64,000 bases of DNA from Ceratothoa steindachneri (GCA_963969495.1 OZ018330.1:67714907-67778906); one strand, 5' to 3'. Shown: positions 11,625 to 24,175, numbered from the stretch's first letter. The notes: generated from the letters alone by a model not told the origin. Numbers and translations are program-made.

Positions 11625-14260
11625 CATCATCATCACTAACTCTATAATTTGGGAAGGGAATTTTTGTAAGTATTTGAATAATAATTTCATCTTAGTTTGG
11701 TTATGACTTATATTTTTTTATCAAAGTTATTACTAATAATTCTTTTATAGTATCAAAAAACAAAATGATGAAGTTCAAAAAATTTACTTTTATTTATCTT
11801 CTTCTTCTATAACTCTATATTTTAGCAACGTGATATTTTGAAAGATGAGAAATTTAGTTTAGAGTTCTTTTATAAAATTATTATAATTGGCGAAGTTCAG
11901 AAATTTTATACAAATTTAACCATGGCTGCTTTTTTTTGGATTTTAAATTTTAATCTTAGTAGCGAAGCGCAAGGTTGCGAAGCCATTGCCTGGTGTATAT
12001 ATATATATATGAAATAAACGAGCTGGTATACGAATTATGGGAAGAATCAGGCGATAAAATAGTGAAAAGGTCTAAGGCATAGAGAAGGAAGGAATGTGCT
12101 TGTAAGAAATGCCAATAATACTAAAAATATAATGAATAAAAAGCGGGGATAGATAAAGGAGTTGAGGAAGCGTAGAAGAATAATCGCGGAGATGGGAACA
12201 CTTGGACGTGAACCGTAAAGCACAGCTGCGTTTACTTTATCTTTTCTTCAGCTTCGTTGGATGAAGTTGTACTCCTCTCCTTAATCTATAAGGATTGCTC
12301 GGTTTTGGGAACCGCGTGTTCACTATCCTCGAACATAATTTTACTTACCTGGTCCCTCGTCCCTCTTTATAAATTAGCAACCCCCTTAGCCTTTTTGTTC
12401 CGCCAACCCGACGGCACAACTGCACAACTGAGCTGTACCCCCCCCCCCCCCCCCCCCCCGCGACATAATTTATAAGCAGCTAGAAATAGAATCTCGCTAA
12501 TTTTCTGCCCATCGTAAAGAAAGAAATTTTGGATTATTTTCAACGGGTTTGAGCGAAAAGAAAAAAAAATAATGTGTTGTATCACACCAGCACTATTGGT
12601 CATTAATCTCGGCCATCTCTCATTAGCGCCTTGCTACACTTAGCATCTGTGCAACTGCGCCAATCATTAAGGCGGATGCGAGAAATTTCGCCCAGACATC
12701 GAATTACATATTTCGCAACGAGATGGGGCGGCGTCTCCTGCCTGGAGATAATGGCCACGGCTCTCCAAAGCAGATTGAGGAATCAATAAATAGATAAGTT
12801 GTATCAAACTCTATAATCAGGCGAGAGACGCTCGTAAAGAAAGTAATAACGTTTGATGAAGTTAAAATGTGAACGTCCATAGCTCGAAGAGCAAGAGACT
12901 ATGGGAGCTTTATATGATCTTTGAGGGGGTATCGTCCCTGAACGTGGACCCCTTTACAACTGTTGAAGGTCCCCTTTTGAATGCCGTGGACGGAGTTATT
13001 AATCCATATAAAAGCTTCCCTTATGAAAGATTGTAAATCGGCAATGTCATGTGGGCCTCCTCGAATTATCTCTCCTCGGCTCAGTGTTAGACTCGGAACG
13101 TTTTTTATGTAAGAAGGTTTAAAGCCCTCTTTCACCCTCTATTGGGTCTAAGTAGGCGTGAAAAAGATAGTGGGAGCTTTAAAAGCGGTGGAAATGACGA
13201 TCCGAAAGAGAAAGCGGCATTTTCTCATTGGCTATTGGGGGTCAATGAGACGTCCTACTCTTCCAAGTCTTAGTCATAGTCTTCGCACTGACCCTGTCAC
13301 ATCATACACCCCTTTGCAGGGATGCCGAGGACGTAGCTCCGGGGATTTTATGAGAGAACTTCTCTTCTCCCCGAGTTATTTCGGTCCTCTCGTTGTAATG
13401 TCGCTACACTCTATAAAAATGGGTAAAATAAGGGTAAGAAGGAGGTAAACTTAGTTTCCCAAATAGCCTTTCAAGGGTAAATGAGATCGCAATTTACCTT
13501 TTTCCAAAATGGGTAAATTAGACTACATTTTGCCCTTCGTTTCGTAAGGTGAAGTTACACCCCATATTTACCCCTTTACTTTAACTTTTTTAAGTCATTT
13601 TGTTTTCCCAGCATAACTACCATTGTCAAGTAAAAGGAAACAACCAATATATACAAATTTTCTAACATATTTATTACAAATATTCAGAATGACTAAATAT
13701 AAAGAAAAATCTAATTATTTGCATCAAGAAAAATAAATGTTCTACAATGTTATGGAAAATAAATCAAACAATAAAATCTTTAAAAAAACATCCCAAAACT
13801 AAGAATCTAAGTAAATTCTTGAAGGCCATCTAAAAAATATTAATGATTACATAAAATCTTCCATTGAATAAAAAAAACAGATTAAAGAAATAGGTTACGC
13901 AGTAGCTCATATAAAACAAAATCTATAGCAAATAAATACCCTTTCAGCCAACCCAACCTAACCTAGGCATGCCCAAGCTCTTTGCCCCATGATGATACGA
14001 GCCTTGTAATTTTCGAGCCAAGGTTAAAAATATATTTTTCAACAAATACCATCGTTCTCTGAAGTTCCTTTGGGTATTCAATTCCAAATACCCAAAATGA
14101 ATGAAGGAGAGTTTCAAAAGCTGTGGTGAATTTTACGGTTTTTCTTATGAGAATTGGCGCCCCATTAATATTTAGTTGAAACCCTCCTTGATCCATAACC
14201 AACACGGGAAGAGGTGCCTTGATATTCTGTGATAGTAAAATATGTTCAATAAATAAATAA
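11625..14260. other. No gene recognised; poly-C tract and GGGTAAA cluster
   Basis: No coding family is recognised. Notable items are a 22-base poly-C run at 12438-12459, and at 13415-13600 a cluster of degenerate AAATGGGTAAA / AAGGGTAA words with inverted versions (TTTACC). An open frame of 78 codons at 12899-13135 (minus) has no motif I know. AACCTAACCTA-like words near 13950 are too few to be telomeric. Confidence 0.45.
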
Positions 14261-14264
14261 ATAT

Positions 14265-14355
<91 letters not shown>

Positions 14356-14360
14356 TATAT
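14261..14360. repeat. (AT)n microsatellite, left flank of mariner-type element
   Basis: An AT-dominated run with minor AAAT interruptions. It ends exactly where the inverted repeat of the next element starts, so the element sits within a longer AT tract that resumes at 16095. Confidence 0.95.
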
Positions 14361-14361
14361 A

Positions 14362-16093
14362 CAAGGAGTCCCAGAAAAAAGTTAACCGTACTTTAAATTA
14401 GTATAAACTCAAAATCTATTAGAGATTTTTGAGTCTTGCAAAATTTTCCAACTATTTATCTCTCGATTCTGAAAATTTCATTAAATTCCCTTTTACGATA
14501 TTGATACACTAATGGGTTTAGTGGAGTCTATCAAAATTCTGTTTGCGCAAGGTAGTAAAATAATGCAAATTCGAAGTTTAAAATGAACAAATATATTTAA
14601 ATCCATTTTTAACCAAAAGACCTCTTCATATGGGTAATACAAATTCATTTTTTAATTTTCTAAGCACCGTTTCCTTCCACATGTCCTCCATTTCTTTCCA
14701 AGCACAGTTGCGCCTTTAATCGCATTGATTGAACAACTCTTTTGATTAACTTGTGAGTTTCCTTAAGTCTATTGACTTCACGTGTGATACTATCTCTTAA
14801 CTGGTTGATGCTGTGTGGTGGAGTAGAATACACTCTATTCTTTAGATATCCCCATAAGAAATAATCGCGCGGATCTTGGGGGCCATTCAATTGCATGGGG
14901 TTGTCAAACGTTTCTCTTAGTTTTGTTCTTACAGCAAGCTGTCTATGAGCTTGTGTGCCGTCCTAAATCCACCAAAGTCTATTGAATTGATTGATGTAAA
15001 TCTGGCAGAGTTCCGGGAAGATCCTTTCGTTGATCATGCTCAGGTAGGCAGCGCCATTCAAGTTATTCTCGTAAAACAATGGGCTGACAAGAAAGCGATT
15101 CCCGCATATTCCGATCCACAGAGACACTTTCTGCTAACAAATACGTGTGCCAAAGATGAATGCTGGGGCGGGGTAGGGGGGTGTTCAGCGGCGCATACTG
15201 CCATTCATGAAAAATGCTGCCTCGTCACCAATCACACTGTTTTCCAAGAAACGAGCAGGTTTATGGAGAAGCCATTCGACCAATTGTCTACGACGAGGAA
15301 AATCTGTTTCAAGAAGCTGGTGTCTTGCATGCATCTTATAGGGATGCGATTTTAAGTCATGTTTAATAATACGGTTAATTGACGACTTTGACAATTGTAA
15401 CCCATTCTTTCTGACTAATGCATGTGGATTTTGAAGAAGTGTCATCTGAACATTTTCGATATTTTCTGTTGTTGTTATGGTTCTCATACGACCCGAACGA
15501 CCTTCATTAAGATTTAAGCATGTTCCTTCATGTTGGTATTTGCGAACATTTTTCCAAATTGTGGGCTTGCTTGGTGGGTGCCTACCTGGAAAACGTTGTT
15601 CAAATAAATCTTGTACTTGTTTAATACTGCCAGTCTTAATAAAGTTTGTGACTACAAAAACGCGTTGATCTTTTGTTAACTATGCAAGTAAACCTTTACA
15701 CAGAAACGCTTTCATTTGCTTAGTAATCAATAATGACGAGACCATACCACAGCGTGGCTGAAAAAACACTTTAAAATGGACTAGGCTTTGCATGAAGAAT
15801 CGCACAGTGACCTAGGCTACCTAGGCTCCCTACCTAGGTTCTCTTGAAAGTGCACGGTGGCCTAGCCTTCCTAGGCTTCCTTTCATTATTTTACTTCCTG
15901 GCGCAAACGTATTTTCGATAGCCTCCACTAACCCCATTATTGTATCTATATCATAAAAGGGAATTTAGTGAAATTTCCAGAATCAACAGATAAATAGTTG
16001 GTAAATAAACCCCCTTTTCAGAACCCCAAAATCTCCAATAGTTTTTGAGTTATACTAATTCAAATTACGGTTAACTTTTTTCTGGGACATCCA

Positions 16094-16094
<1 letters not shown>
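14362..16094 (-). mobile_element. Full-length mariner-type element with ~150-bp TIRs
   Basis: The element is bounded by inverted repeats at 14362-14508 and 15942-16094. Outermost bases are CAAGGAGTCCCAGAAAAAAG on the left and, inverted, CTGGATGTCCCAGAAAAAAG on the right. Pairing continues through GTTAACCGTA, a TTAGTATAAACTCAAAA block, and TTCCCTTTTAYGATAT-GATAC. TA dinucleotides flank both ends (14360-14361 and 16095-16096), the Tc1/mariner target signature. Total length is 1733 bp. The interior carries one degenerate transposase on the minus strand. A CCTAGG-rich stretch (15800-15880) lies between the coding part and the right inverted repeat. Confidence 0.9.
14660..15716 (-). pseudogene. 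Mariner-type (DD34D-like, DUF4817 N-terminus) transposase, broken
   Basis: In family order on the minus strand: an N-terminal helix-turn-helix region (15690-15500) with FIKTGSIKQVQDLFEQRFPG and RSGRMRTITT; a second HTH part with LQLSKSSINRIIKHDLKSH and YKMHARHQLLETDFPRR; the first catalytic block VIGDEAAFFMNG near 15210; the second Asp block at about 14985, where a TAG stop precedes DGTQAHRQ; and a C-terminal NGPQDPRDYFLWGYLKNRVY, where several residues around the third catalytic Asp (usually PPRSPDLTPCDYFLWG) are missing. The end RNGGHVEG is well kept. A TAG near 15683 interrupts the N-terminus, and frameshifts occur near 15185 and 15110. Such enzymes move the element between TA sites; this copy is dead. 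Confidence 0.85.
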
Positions 16095-16182
<88 letters not shown>

Positions 16183-16186
16183 TATA
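16095..16186. repeat. (AT)n between mariner-type element and solo LTR
   Basis: An AT run with an AAAAA interruption near 16177. It provides the right TA flank of the mariner-type element and the left ATATA target copy of the solo LTR. Confidence 0.95.
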
Positions 16187-17486
16187 TGTAATAGAACGGG
16201 TTGAGGCCGCTTAATTTCAACCACTATCACATGTTATTTAAAACCACGATGCTACCCACGTGCATCTTCGCTTTGAAGCCGGGCGCCTTATCGCAGCCAC
16301 CTGAGTCAATGTTTAAACAAGGAGGTTTATCTTCCCCCGTCCGCCCCATGCGCTGACCTCGCCAGATTGTGTTAGGCTTATGGGCAGATAAGGTATTGTT
16401 CTCAGGCTCGGCTGTGCATTCCCTCGAAGCCCCCACTCCATTTTCCCCCACGCCAAGGGGATGTCCCGACTATTTATTTTAGAAACTTTACCACTAAGAT
16501 CAGATTAGAGATCCAGATTTTCTTCGCGAGACATCACTACGGTCCAGTCTCACCTTGTGCACCAAAGAGCCCTCGACCTCGAGATCCACCATCACTTGTC
16601 CAGAAGAAGGACAATATCTCTTGAGTGCCAAGGTTCGAGCCTTCATGACGCCAAGTCCACTAGGCTTCCCCTGTTGTTCAGGAAGAGAACAACGTTAGAA
16701 CAGCCATTGTTCTTTTGAGCCCGTTGACAAGAAACGGTTCTCACCCCCATCCTGTTGTTCAGAAGAGAACAACGTAGAAAAACCATTGTTCTTTGAGCCC
16801 GTTTGATAAGAAACGGTTCTCACCCTTCCCCTTTGTTGTTCAGAAGAGAACAACATTAGAACAGCCATTGTTCTCGAGCCCGTAGACAAGAGACGGTTCT
16901 TACCCCCCTGTTGTTCAGGAGAGAACAACGTAGAACAGCCATTGTTCTTTAAGCCGTTCGTCAAGAAACGGTTCTCATTCCCAAGACGCCACGTCAGGAT
17001 CATTTAATTCCCCCCCTTCGGCTGGAACTCGCCAGCGGACCGAAAATTCCTTCACGTCGCCTTCCTCTGCACAACAAGTGTATTTACGTAAGCTGAACGT
17101 TACCTTTGAGTATTTAACCCTTTTGTCAACCCTATCCTGTGCTTCAAATGGTTTAGCGAACCATCCCATCCCTTTAACTTTATATTTGTTTACCTTTTTA
17201 AAATCTCTCTTAATCCTCGGATTAGCTAGATTCCCCAAGACCCTTTCCATTCTCTGTTTATGTCAATATTTTCCGTTTTGTGTATCGTTGATAGTTTTTA
17301 TTAATAAAACTTTATTTTATTAATGATAGCCATATTATTATCCTTGAGCTCAGTTCCACTTCTTAAGCATATCGAAGATACATAATATCGGTCAACCCAG
17401 ACATCCACGCACTCTAAAGATAATTAAATAAGTTCCCTCAACGAATAGTTATATATGGTATATCGTCGAGAGTCCATTCTACGACA
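16187..17486 (+). mobile_element. Solo LTR, copy-A Ty3/gypsy family
   Basis: The 1300-bp segment starts TGTAATAGAACGG and ends CCATTCTACGACA. In opposite orientation it matches the 57548-58854 LTR over its full length. It is flanked on both sides by ATATA (16182-16186 and 17487-17491), a 5-bp target duplication as Ty3/gypsy integrases make. No internal element sequence is attached, so it most likely arose by recombination between two LTRs. It contains a minisatellite near 16670-16985, a TATTTAT-type promoter candidate near 16469 and an AATAAAA polyadenylation candidate near 17303. Confidence 0.92.
16670..16985 (+). repeat. LTR-internal minisatellite of palindromic units
   Basis: Four units of about 75-81 bp. 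Each contains GTTGTTCAGAAGAGAACAAC (a short palindrome) followed by AGAACAGCCATTGTTCT (a second palindrome) and a block AAGAAACGGTTCTCA. The unit starts GAGAACAAC fall at 16685, 16765, 16846 and 16921. Related arrays sit at the same place in the LTRs at 58060-58380 and 63430-63757. Confidence 0.85.
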
Positions 17487-17749
17487 ATATATATTAGATC
17501 AGTGTAAGAGACCGAACTAAAGCCTAGAAAATAACTATAAGTAAAAGATATCAAGTTGCTTAATGTATTTATAAAATAATTAACAACTGGCTGAGAAATA
17601 AAGACCTAGATGGAAATTTGCACTACATAAAGCAGATGGTAGTAATCAGAAGAAAAATATCATGAAAAGTGAAAAATCCTCTCATTTTTCTCTTTTATTT
17701 GAAAACTGCATAATAAAAACAAAAAAGAAAAAGACAATGTGAAACATAC

Positions 17750-17832
17750 CTCACCGCTGTCAACTAAAATCATTTGTTCATCCTCTCTGAGGAGTGACGG
17801 GATTAGTTGTACAGCAAACACCAATCCAATCT
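17750..17832 (-). CDS. Candidate host exon (83 bp)
   Basis: On the minus strand the segment is preceded by a consensus acceptor (TTTGTATTCCAG) and followed by a consensus donor (GAG|GTATGT). It stays open in one frame: two bases complete a codon, then 27 codons beginning IGLVFAVQLIPSLL and ending LVDSGE. The codon phase matches the upstream candidate exon at 18137-18188 (G|AG split codon). The peptide has the look of a conserved helical-repeat protein, but I do not recognise it. No further downstream exon is visible before the solo LTR. It could still be a chance combination of splice-like words; only expression data or a homologue would settle it. Confidence 0.45.
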
Positions 17833-18136
17833 CTGGAATACAAATTAAGCATGAACAGAAAAAAAATGCATAAACAATTCATGAAATATATTTTTCCTCA
17901 ATAAAACATGATCCACAACTGTTTATGACACTAAAAATTAATGCATGAGTAGATTATATGTAGCACTGCTAGTGTGACCTAAGGTACAAGACCACAATAC
18001 TTGTAGAATTGTACACAACACAAAGGAAAGCATTGTTAAAATTTTTTATTTCGATACACACACACACAACATAATATTAAGCAACGGCTATTAGAATAAT
18101 AATCTTGTGAGAACGGGTGGAAAAAAGGTTTCATAC

Positions 18137-18188
18137 CTTTGATTAGAGCTGCTGCTGGTCTTATGTGAAGAAAGCCAGTCTTGTTCTG
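18137..18188 (-). CDS. Candidate host exon (52 bp)
   Basis: The minus-strand segment ends at AAAG|GTATGA (donor) and starts after ATATCCTAG (acceptor with a weak pyrimidine tract). The open frame is 17 codons plus one base, reading QNKTGFLHIRPAAALIK, and joins in phase across a 304-bp intron to the exon at 17750-17832. It starts in phase 0, which also matches the end phase of the candidate exon at 29036-29130. The acceptor is the weakest of the set. An alternative is that an overlapping open frame in another phase is used. Confidence 0.38.
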
Positions 18189-18399
18189 CTAGGATATACT
18201 CGTAACAGCAGTCTGAGTGCTTGGCGCAACTTTGAGGGCAAAATAAAGAAAACACCCACATGGAGGACTAGGAAGCGTAGATATATAAGGTGAGAAAAGT
18301 GTGGGGATAATAGGAGTCGATAGCATGGGAGCTTTTTTTCTAGAGGGGGATGGGAAAGTGTGAAATGTGAGATCAGCCAGGTTACTGGCTAATCTCTTT

Positions 18400-20850
18400 A
18401 TTCTGACATTCCTTTATCTTCTAATTGTATATGGGTTTGTGTTGTACAGATTGTTTCTAAATTTTATTCGTTTTCCTTTTTATTTCTTATATCGTATTGG
18501 TAATTTTGCTTGGGGTACCTTTCGGTAACGTTCTTCTATTTTAAATTCGGTTTTTATACTGTATTTATTTACTTTATATGTTTAGGTTGGGTTGTTCTAA
18601 ATTCCTTCGTTTTGTATAATTACCTTTCTTAGTTTTCAGGCGTTTATGCTTTTTTGATAGGTTTTGCTTGTTCGGCCTATTTTGTTGTTATTATTGGGTC
18701 TTCCTCACGTCGCAGGCGTAGCCTTCTGCTGGGGAAGATTTTAGTCATTAATTTTTTTTCTCTATTTCTAGAGCTTTTTTGGTCTCCTGATTATTTTCTT
18801 TTATTGATTTTGTTCCGTCAGTTTTTAAATGAAGTAATTTCAATTTAGTTGTCTCAATATCCTTTATGTCTTACTAATCTTGTTCTTTTTAATTCTTTGA
18901 TTTGGGATTTTTCCATTTGCAGTTTCATATTTTCTCGAAAGTATCCTTCTTGATAATTCTGACTTCTTTGGGGAAGATCCTTATTTTGTTTTCTTCTAGT
19001 AGTTTTTCGGTAAGCCTTTCATCATGGTCTGCCATTTAATTCCATTTTTGGCACCTTTTTCGATACCTTTATTTATATCCTTCAATTTAGTACCTTTGGG
19101 AAAGGGATAGGCCTCGTTTACGAAGATCTTAAGTTTAAAGTCTCTGGCTTCGTAACGACAGCCTTCCTCTCTTTCTGTTTCGCTTTTCGTGTCAGTTTGT
19201 GTGTCCCATTCAGTTTCGTTCTTTTTAATTGTTTGTGTTTTGTTTTCTTATGGCTCTTCTTTTCCCCTTTCTGTTCATTCTCTGAAGTTTCCTTTTCTTT
19301 TTCCTTTATATTGGGTTCGTTGGTTTCGATTGTTTCTTCGTTTTCTTCCATCTTTGCTCCTATGTCCCGCATATCTTTATTTAAAGAGTTTTTCCCGCCG
19401 TAACCCCGTATACGAGAGCCGGGGAGCGGGAAACCACATCTTCCTTACTCCGTTTTTCTCTAAGAGAAGATTGAGCGTGTCTGAGAAGGTCCCGGGTTGG
19501 ACAATGTTTTGTACGTGCGCGTACATAAGACACGCTAGAATGTCCAGCCCCGTTCCTTCATTAACATTGATATTGATTTGGGGCTCTTGTGTTTCCTTAA
19601 TTTTATTTTCCGTAGCTTTTGCTACGCTGGCGTATGTCTGATTATTCTTTCATTCTTTTTCTTTCTTCTGATTTTGTTCTTTTTTGTTTGTATTTCTCTT
19701 CTCTTTGGACAATTCACTGCCATTGTTCTATGTGGACCTTGGCAGTTAACGCATCTCTTTGTAGTCTCTGTGCATTCCCTGAATGTGTGATTGTCACCTC
19801 CGCATTCTGAGTATACTTTTTTGTCCTTATTTGGGCAGTTCTTTGTCACGTGCTCCTCATTGGCATAGCATTGGAAGCAGGTTTGTACGTTTACAAATTT
19901 TTATTTTCCATATTTTCAGGAGGTATCCTCATTCCAAAAGCTAGGATCCCGTTGTTGGTTGCCTTATTTGCCATCTCCGCCGAGGGGCAATTGACTTAGA
20001 ACACGTGCGTGTGGTGTCCAAATTTGATGATCTCTGCAATCTTCAGATGTTGCTTTTCCCTTTTGATCTCCTCTTTTAGTTCTTCTTTTGCGTAGGATCC
20101 TACATATAGGTCTACCTTTCGACAGACGAAGGAACGGTTTGCCAGGAGTTGTGGTAGCAGTTTTGGGGCAAGTCCGACCATCCTTAGAGTCTTTAGTCCT
20201 TCGGGCGCCAGCAGGCGTTCTATGTCATTCTGTCTATGACATAAAGCAACGTAGCCTTTGGGGACCTCTATTAATTTAGTAAGGGCAATCTTCACTTCAG
20301 TGTAAAGAGTCCTGATTAGTACTCCTCTTTCGGGTTTTTGTGCTCCGGGTTCGGTTGTGAGTGGGAGTCTTCTATACTCCATATTGTTATCCATGTTGGT
20401 GTGGTGTTTTGGACCCTCCCCATTCCTTTTGGCCCTGCCTTCACTAGTTTAGCTGTCACGAATGAGATGATGATAGATGAAATGGTGGACCCGGGTGGGC
20501 TCCTCTCGAGGGGTGAAATGTGACGAACTTGTTGTTAGTTAGCGTGGAATCAACCAGGGCTAACTGGGGTTGCCGCCTCCTGATGGAGTTAATGAGACAG
20601 TTGTATGTCCCTCAGCGATTCTGGTGGCCCCTCACAGGCTGAGTGATTAAGCTCCCCTGCGAAGATTGCAACGCTGCCCCTTATCTGGGGGCTCCTTTGT
20701 TACGGGTATCTGGAAGCGGCCTATTCATCAGACCTTCTTCTTACACACCCCCAATTTTGCAATCGCAAGTGCACTGCATAGTTGAGACGAGGTGGAAATG
20801 ACAGCGTCCACTAGTCAAGGCATAGCGCCCAGGTTGGTTGGTAATTAGGC
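18400..20850 (-). pseudogene. Jockey-like LINE fragment 1: 5' region and ORF1
   Basis: The minus-strand ORF1 starts near 20394 (MDNNMEYRRLPL). An N-terminal conserved part (to about 19996) includes EVPKGYVALCHRQNDIERLL and VDLYVGSYAKEELKEEI, ending HTHVF with a stop. It continues at about 19970 with GILAFGMRIPPENM, then a zinc-knuckle part (19849-19622) with CGGDNHTFREC and CVNCQGPHRTMAVNC, then a lysine-rich tail (19372-18400). Jockey-type ORF1 proteins are RNA-binding chaperones that coat the LINE transcript. The segment 20400-20850 (upstream of the ORF) has the GC-richer make-up of a 5' untranslated region. No ORF2 follows, so the element is truncated after ORF1. Confidence 0.75.
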
Positions 20851-20879
20851 AGTCATGATGAGTATGATGCGCCTAATGA

Positions 20880-23800
20880 AAATTATTAATTCTCTCTTTT
20901 TAGTACCTCCCGAATGGGAGGATTTTGGGTGTGGAAAAAAAATGTGTAGGAGACAATATATGAAATTAAAATGAGAATGAGGATGTGGGTGAAGTTGAGA
21001 TGTTCTTCTATCTTGAAATCTTATTTTAACGAGTGTTAGTTTTCTTCCAGATTTACAGATGTAGTTCTTCGTAACTTCCTTCGTATTTAAACTTCCAATC
21101 TCGGGGTCGAAAATAATCTTCGAAGGAAAGGGTGGAGATGCTTTCGGTGATTGCTTTATCTAGCGTGAGTGTGTAGGGGTGCGAAGATGTGTAGGGTATG
21201 CTCTAATTTGAAGGACATCGCGGGCATTTGTTTACTTTAACTACTGATTTTTTATTTTTTGTTTAATTATTGTTGACTTGTCTGTTTGTTTCTGTGTGTG
21301 GTCTTCTTTATGTTCTTCTGTGTATTTGTCTCCTTGTTTTGGTTATTTAGTTTTCGTGTATTTTTTAGCTTTCGAGCATTCATTAGTGATCTGATTTAGT
21401 GTATTACCTCGTGTTTTGTTCTGGTTGTATTTGTTTGTTTTTCATTAGTTGTGATTTTAATTTCTCTCTTATATTCGTTGTGTTGTACTTGTTATGTATA
21501 AAGTAGTGTAGTGTTTTCCTCGGCGCCAAGTCTAGTGCTTGAAAAAAGTCGATTTCGGGCGACTTTCCCACGCAAACTCGCAGGGATGTTTATGTTGCCA
21601 CCTGTTCTTCTTCTTCATAGCTCTGGGATGATATCATTGACCATCGTTGACCAGACCTTTTTGGCCAGCTTCGGCATTGCGACATTGATGGGCTCAAGAC
21701 GTTGTTTGCGGTGCAGATCCCTGTGATGAAGATACTCTCTTCGTCTGGTTTTGTTTATGCAAAGGGATGCAGAATTCTTACTGGCCGTTTGAGTCATTAC
21801 TGCAGGCTAGATGAGCTTAGCCCAGATAAACATCAGGTATATTATTCTGATATTCGCCGAGCTAGGATTTCTTAACCTATATAGCTTAGAGATTTCTCTC
21901 TTCGCAATATTCTACCTCTCCCTGTAGTAACTCGAGTATCCATGGTCGAGGATTTTGAGACCCAGGATGGTGCCTTCGGCGTAGTAGCCATATCTCCTCC
22001 CATCTATTACAATGGGCAACGTTGACTTGCGGCACCGCGGGATGATCTTAAATTTGTCCCTATTTGTACGGATTTTTCATCTTTTCTCGTATTGGTTGAT
22101 GTTAGAGATTTCTCCTGATCACTTGCTATCCTTACCCTACTGGGGACGATCTGCGTGACGTCATCTGCGTACTCCAGATGCATCATGTCCCTGTGTATTG
22201 GAGTAGGGAGGTCGATGGTGAAGACCAGATAAAGCAAAGGCCTCAGGCAGCTCCCCTGGGGAGCGCCAGCTTTGAGTACAAATTCAGTTCCCTTGTGTTC
22301 TTTGATCATGATAAGCGCCCTTCTGTCCATGACGAAGTCACAAAGGATTCTTTCCAGGATTGAGTCTGGCTACAGGCCTAGAATCTTGTATTGGAGTCCT
22401 CTCAGCCAAACCTTGTCGAAGGCCTTCTGCACGTTCCTCATCACGATGCCTACATAGTGACACTTAGCTCGGCAGTGTGTGATATTTTCTGTTAGGAGCG
22501 CCAGGGCCGTTTCTGTGCCCCTTTTTGGTCGGAACCCCGATGTTGTTGCGGGTTATGCGCGCCTAACTTGTTTAGTTGAGATTGTAACCTGTCGGCTATA
22601 ATCCTCTCCAAGAGCTTGCCGGGTACTTCGAGGAGAGAGATTGGGCGATAGTTAGCCACTTGGTCTGGGGGCTTATTTCCTTTCGGGATAAAGATGATTT
22701 TAGCCATCTTATACCAGTCTTAGAAGTAGCCTGTATTCAGGGATGCGTTCATGGTGTCTACCATAACAAAATAATTTGCCGTTGGGCATTCACTAGGTTG
22801 TTTTTTGTCAGCCCAGACCAACCGTGTGCCCTTGGTTTTAAGGACCTTATAGTGTTTATTGTCTCTTCAATGGTGGTGGGGCCCCCGTGGTTAACCATCT
22901 CTTTTTCCCTAGATACTTGCAGGTGTGGGTGGGCCCTATGTATCATCGCTCCCAGGTCTTCGAGCAGCTGGTATTCGAAGTCTTGGTCGAAATCATCGTT
23001 CTCCTCAGGTGATATTGCAAAGATCTCTTTCCAATGCCTTCTGAATCTCCTTTCGAGAGACTCTGGATCCTTTATTTTGTCGCCTTCTTTAATTTTTGTC
23101 CTAGGCCTGGGGGGACAATCCCTTAAGTTTCGGATGCTATTCCAAAAATTTACAGGAGTTTTCTCCGTGTCTAGTCTGCCTATGATATCGTCCCAGATTT
23201 CTTTTTGCTTCTCAAGGATTAAGTTTTTTTAGTTCCTCGCTTATCTGTCTCATTTGAGCTGCCCTTTTGCTGTTTGAGTATGTCCTACCGACTTCTTTGT
23301 AAATCTACCTGTGTTTCCTGGTGCTTTCCCTCATTTCGCCCGTCCACTTACATTTTGTGCCAGATTCTGGGAATGCATCTTTCATAACCTTGAATGAGGA
23401 GATTAGTGATCTTCTCAATCTCCTCATCAATTTAATCGAGATTTGCGTCATCCAGGTCAGCTAGCTGATAGTTGCTGAGCATTTTTCTATACTGCTCCCA
23501 GTTAGCTTTTGCGTAGCTTTTCTTAAGTGTGACGGGCTTGAGCATTGGCGCAAGCGAAATGGTGGTGATAATTGGGATATGATCGCTTGGGACCACTGGG
23601 TCTAGGATGTTGGTGATGTTGAAGGGGAATTCCGGACTTACCAATACAATGTCCGTTTTTGTCGCCGAGCATTGCGTTAGATAAGTTAGGAAGTCTGGCC
23701 CTACTCTCCGGAGCCTATTTCTTGCAAATAGTAGCTCGAAGTTTCTTCCCCTTTGGTGGAGCGCCCATAGCTAGATGCACGGCATCTGGCGTTCAGGTCT

Positions 23801-24175
23801 CCGCCTAGCAACGCTAGCCTTCTGTGCCCGAAAAGGGTGGAGAAGTGGTTGATCGGTAGGTATTGTAGCCTGGACGGCTGGTAGGCTGCCGAAAGAGTTA
23901 GGCCTCCAACCAGGCTCGGGATCTCAACAGCCACGAATGATTCGTCTAAGTCTGGTAGCGTTTTGAACTTTATGTTTTTCCTGATCGCGATGGCTGCGCA
24001 TCAAATCTTTCTTGTGTGTGGTTCTTCTGTATTATATGGTAATTATGTATTTTTATAGTGCCCATGTTTGTGTTGACGCCATGTCCTGACATGAGGATGA
24101 TGTCTGGGTCCACTTTACGGAAGATACTGTCGTAAAGAATGGACTTTCCTTTCCATCCATCCACATTCAGTGTGA
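20880..24175 (-). pseudogene. Jockey-like LINE 2: ORF2 (endonuclease-RT), broken
   Basis: The endonuclease begins near 24170 with DPDIILMSGHGVNTNMGTIK, continues with FVAVEIPSLVGGLTLSAAY and LALLGGDLNARCRASSYG (GGDLNAR catalytic block, 23830), and PSDHIPIITT (SDH block, about 23570). The RT domain starts with KMAKIIFIPKGNKPPDQVAN and YRPISLLEVPGKLLERII at 22707-22600. It continues with KAGAPQGSC near 22270 and LEYADDVTQI near 22180, so the YADD active site is intact. The C-terminal part (21797-21615) has RKQRLEPINVAMPKLAKKVW. Frameshifts and stops separate all of these blocks, so the enzyme is not functional, but decay is milder than in the CR1-like copy. About 700 bp of 3' untranslated sequence follows. 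Confidence 0.88.

Noticed and set aside
13950..13975. CCTAACCTAA words (also near 47360) as telomeric repeat
   Set aside because: Only two or three degenerate units, far too few and not in an array.
16695..17003. Frames through the LTR minisatellite (also 57953-58487 and 63309-63623)
   Set aside because: They are repeat translations that vary with unit number and stop at different places in the three LTRs.
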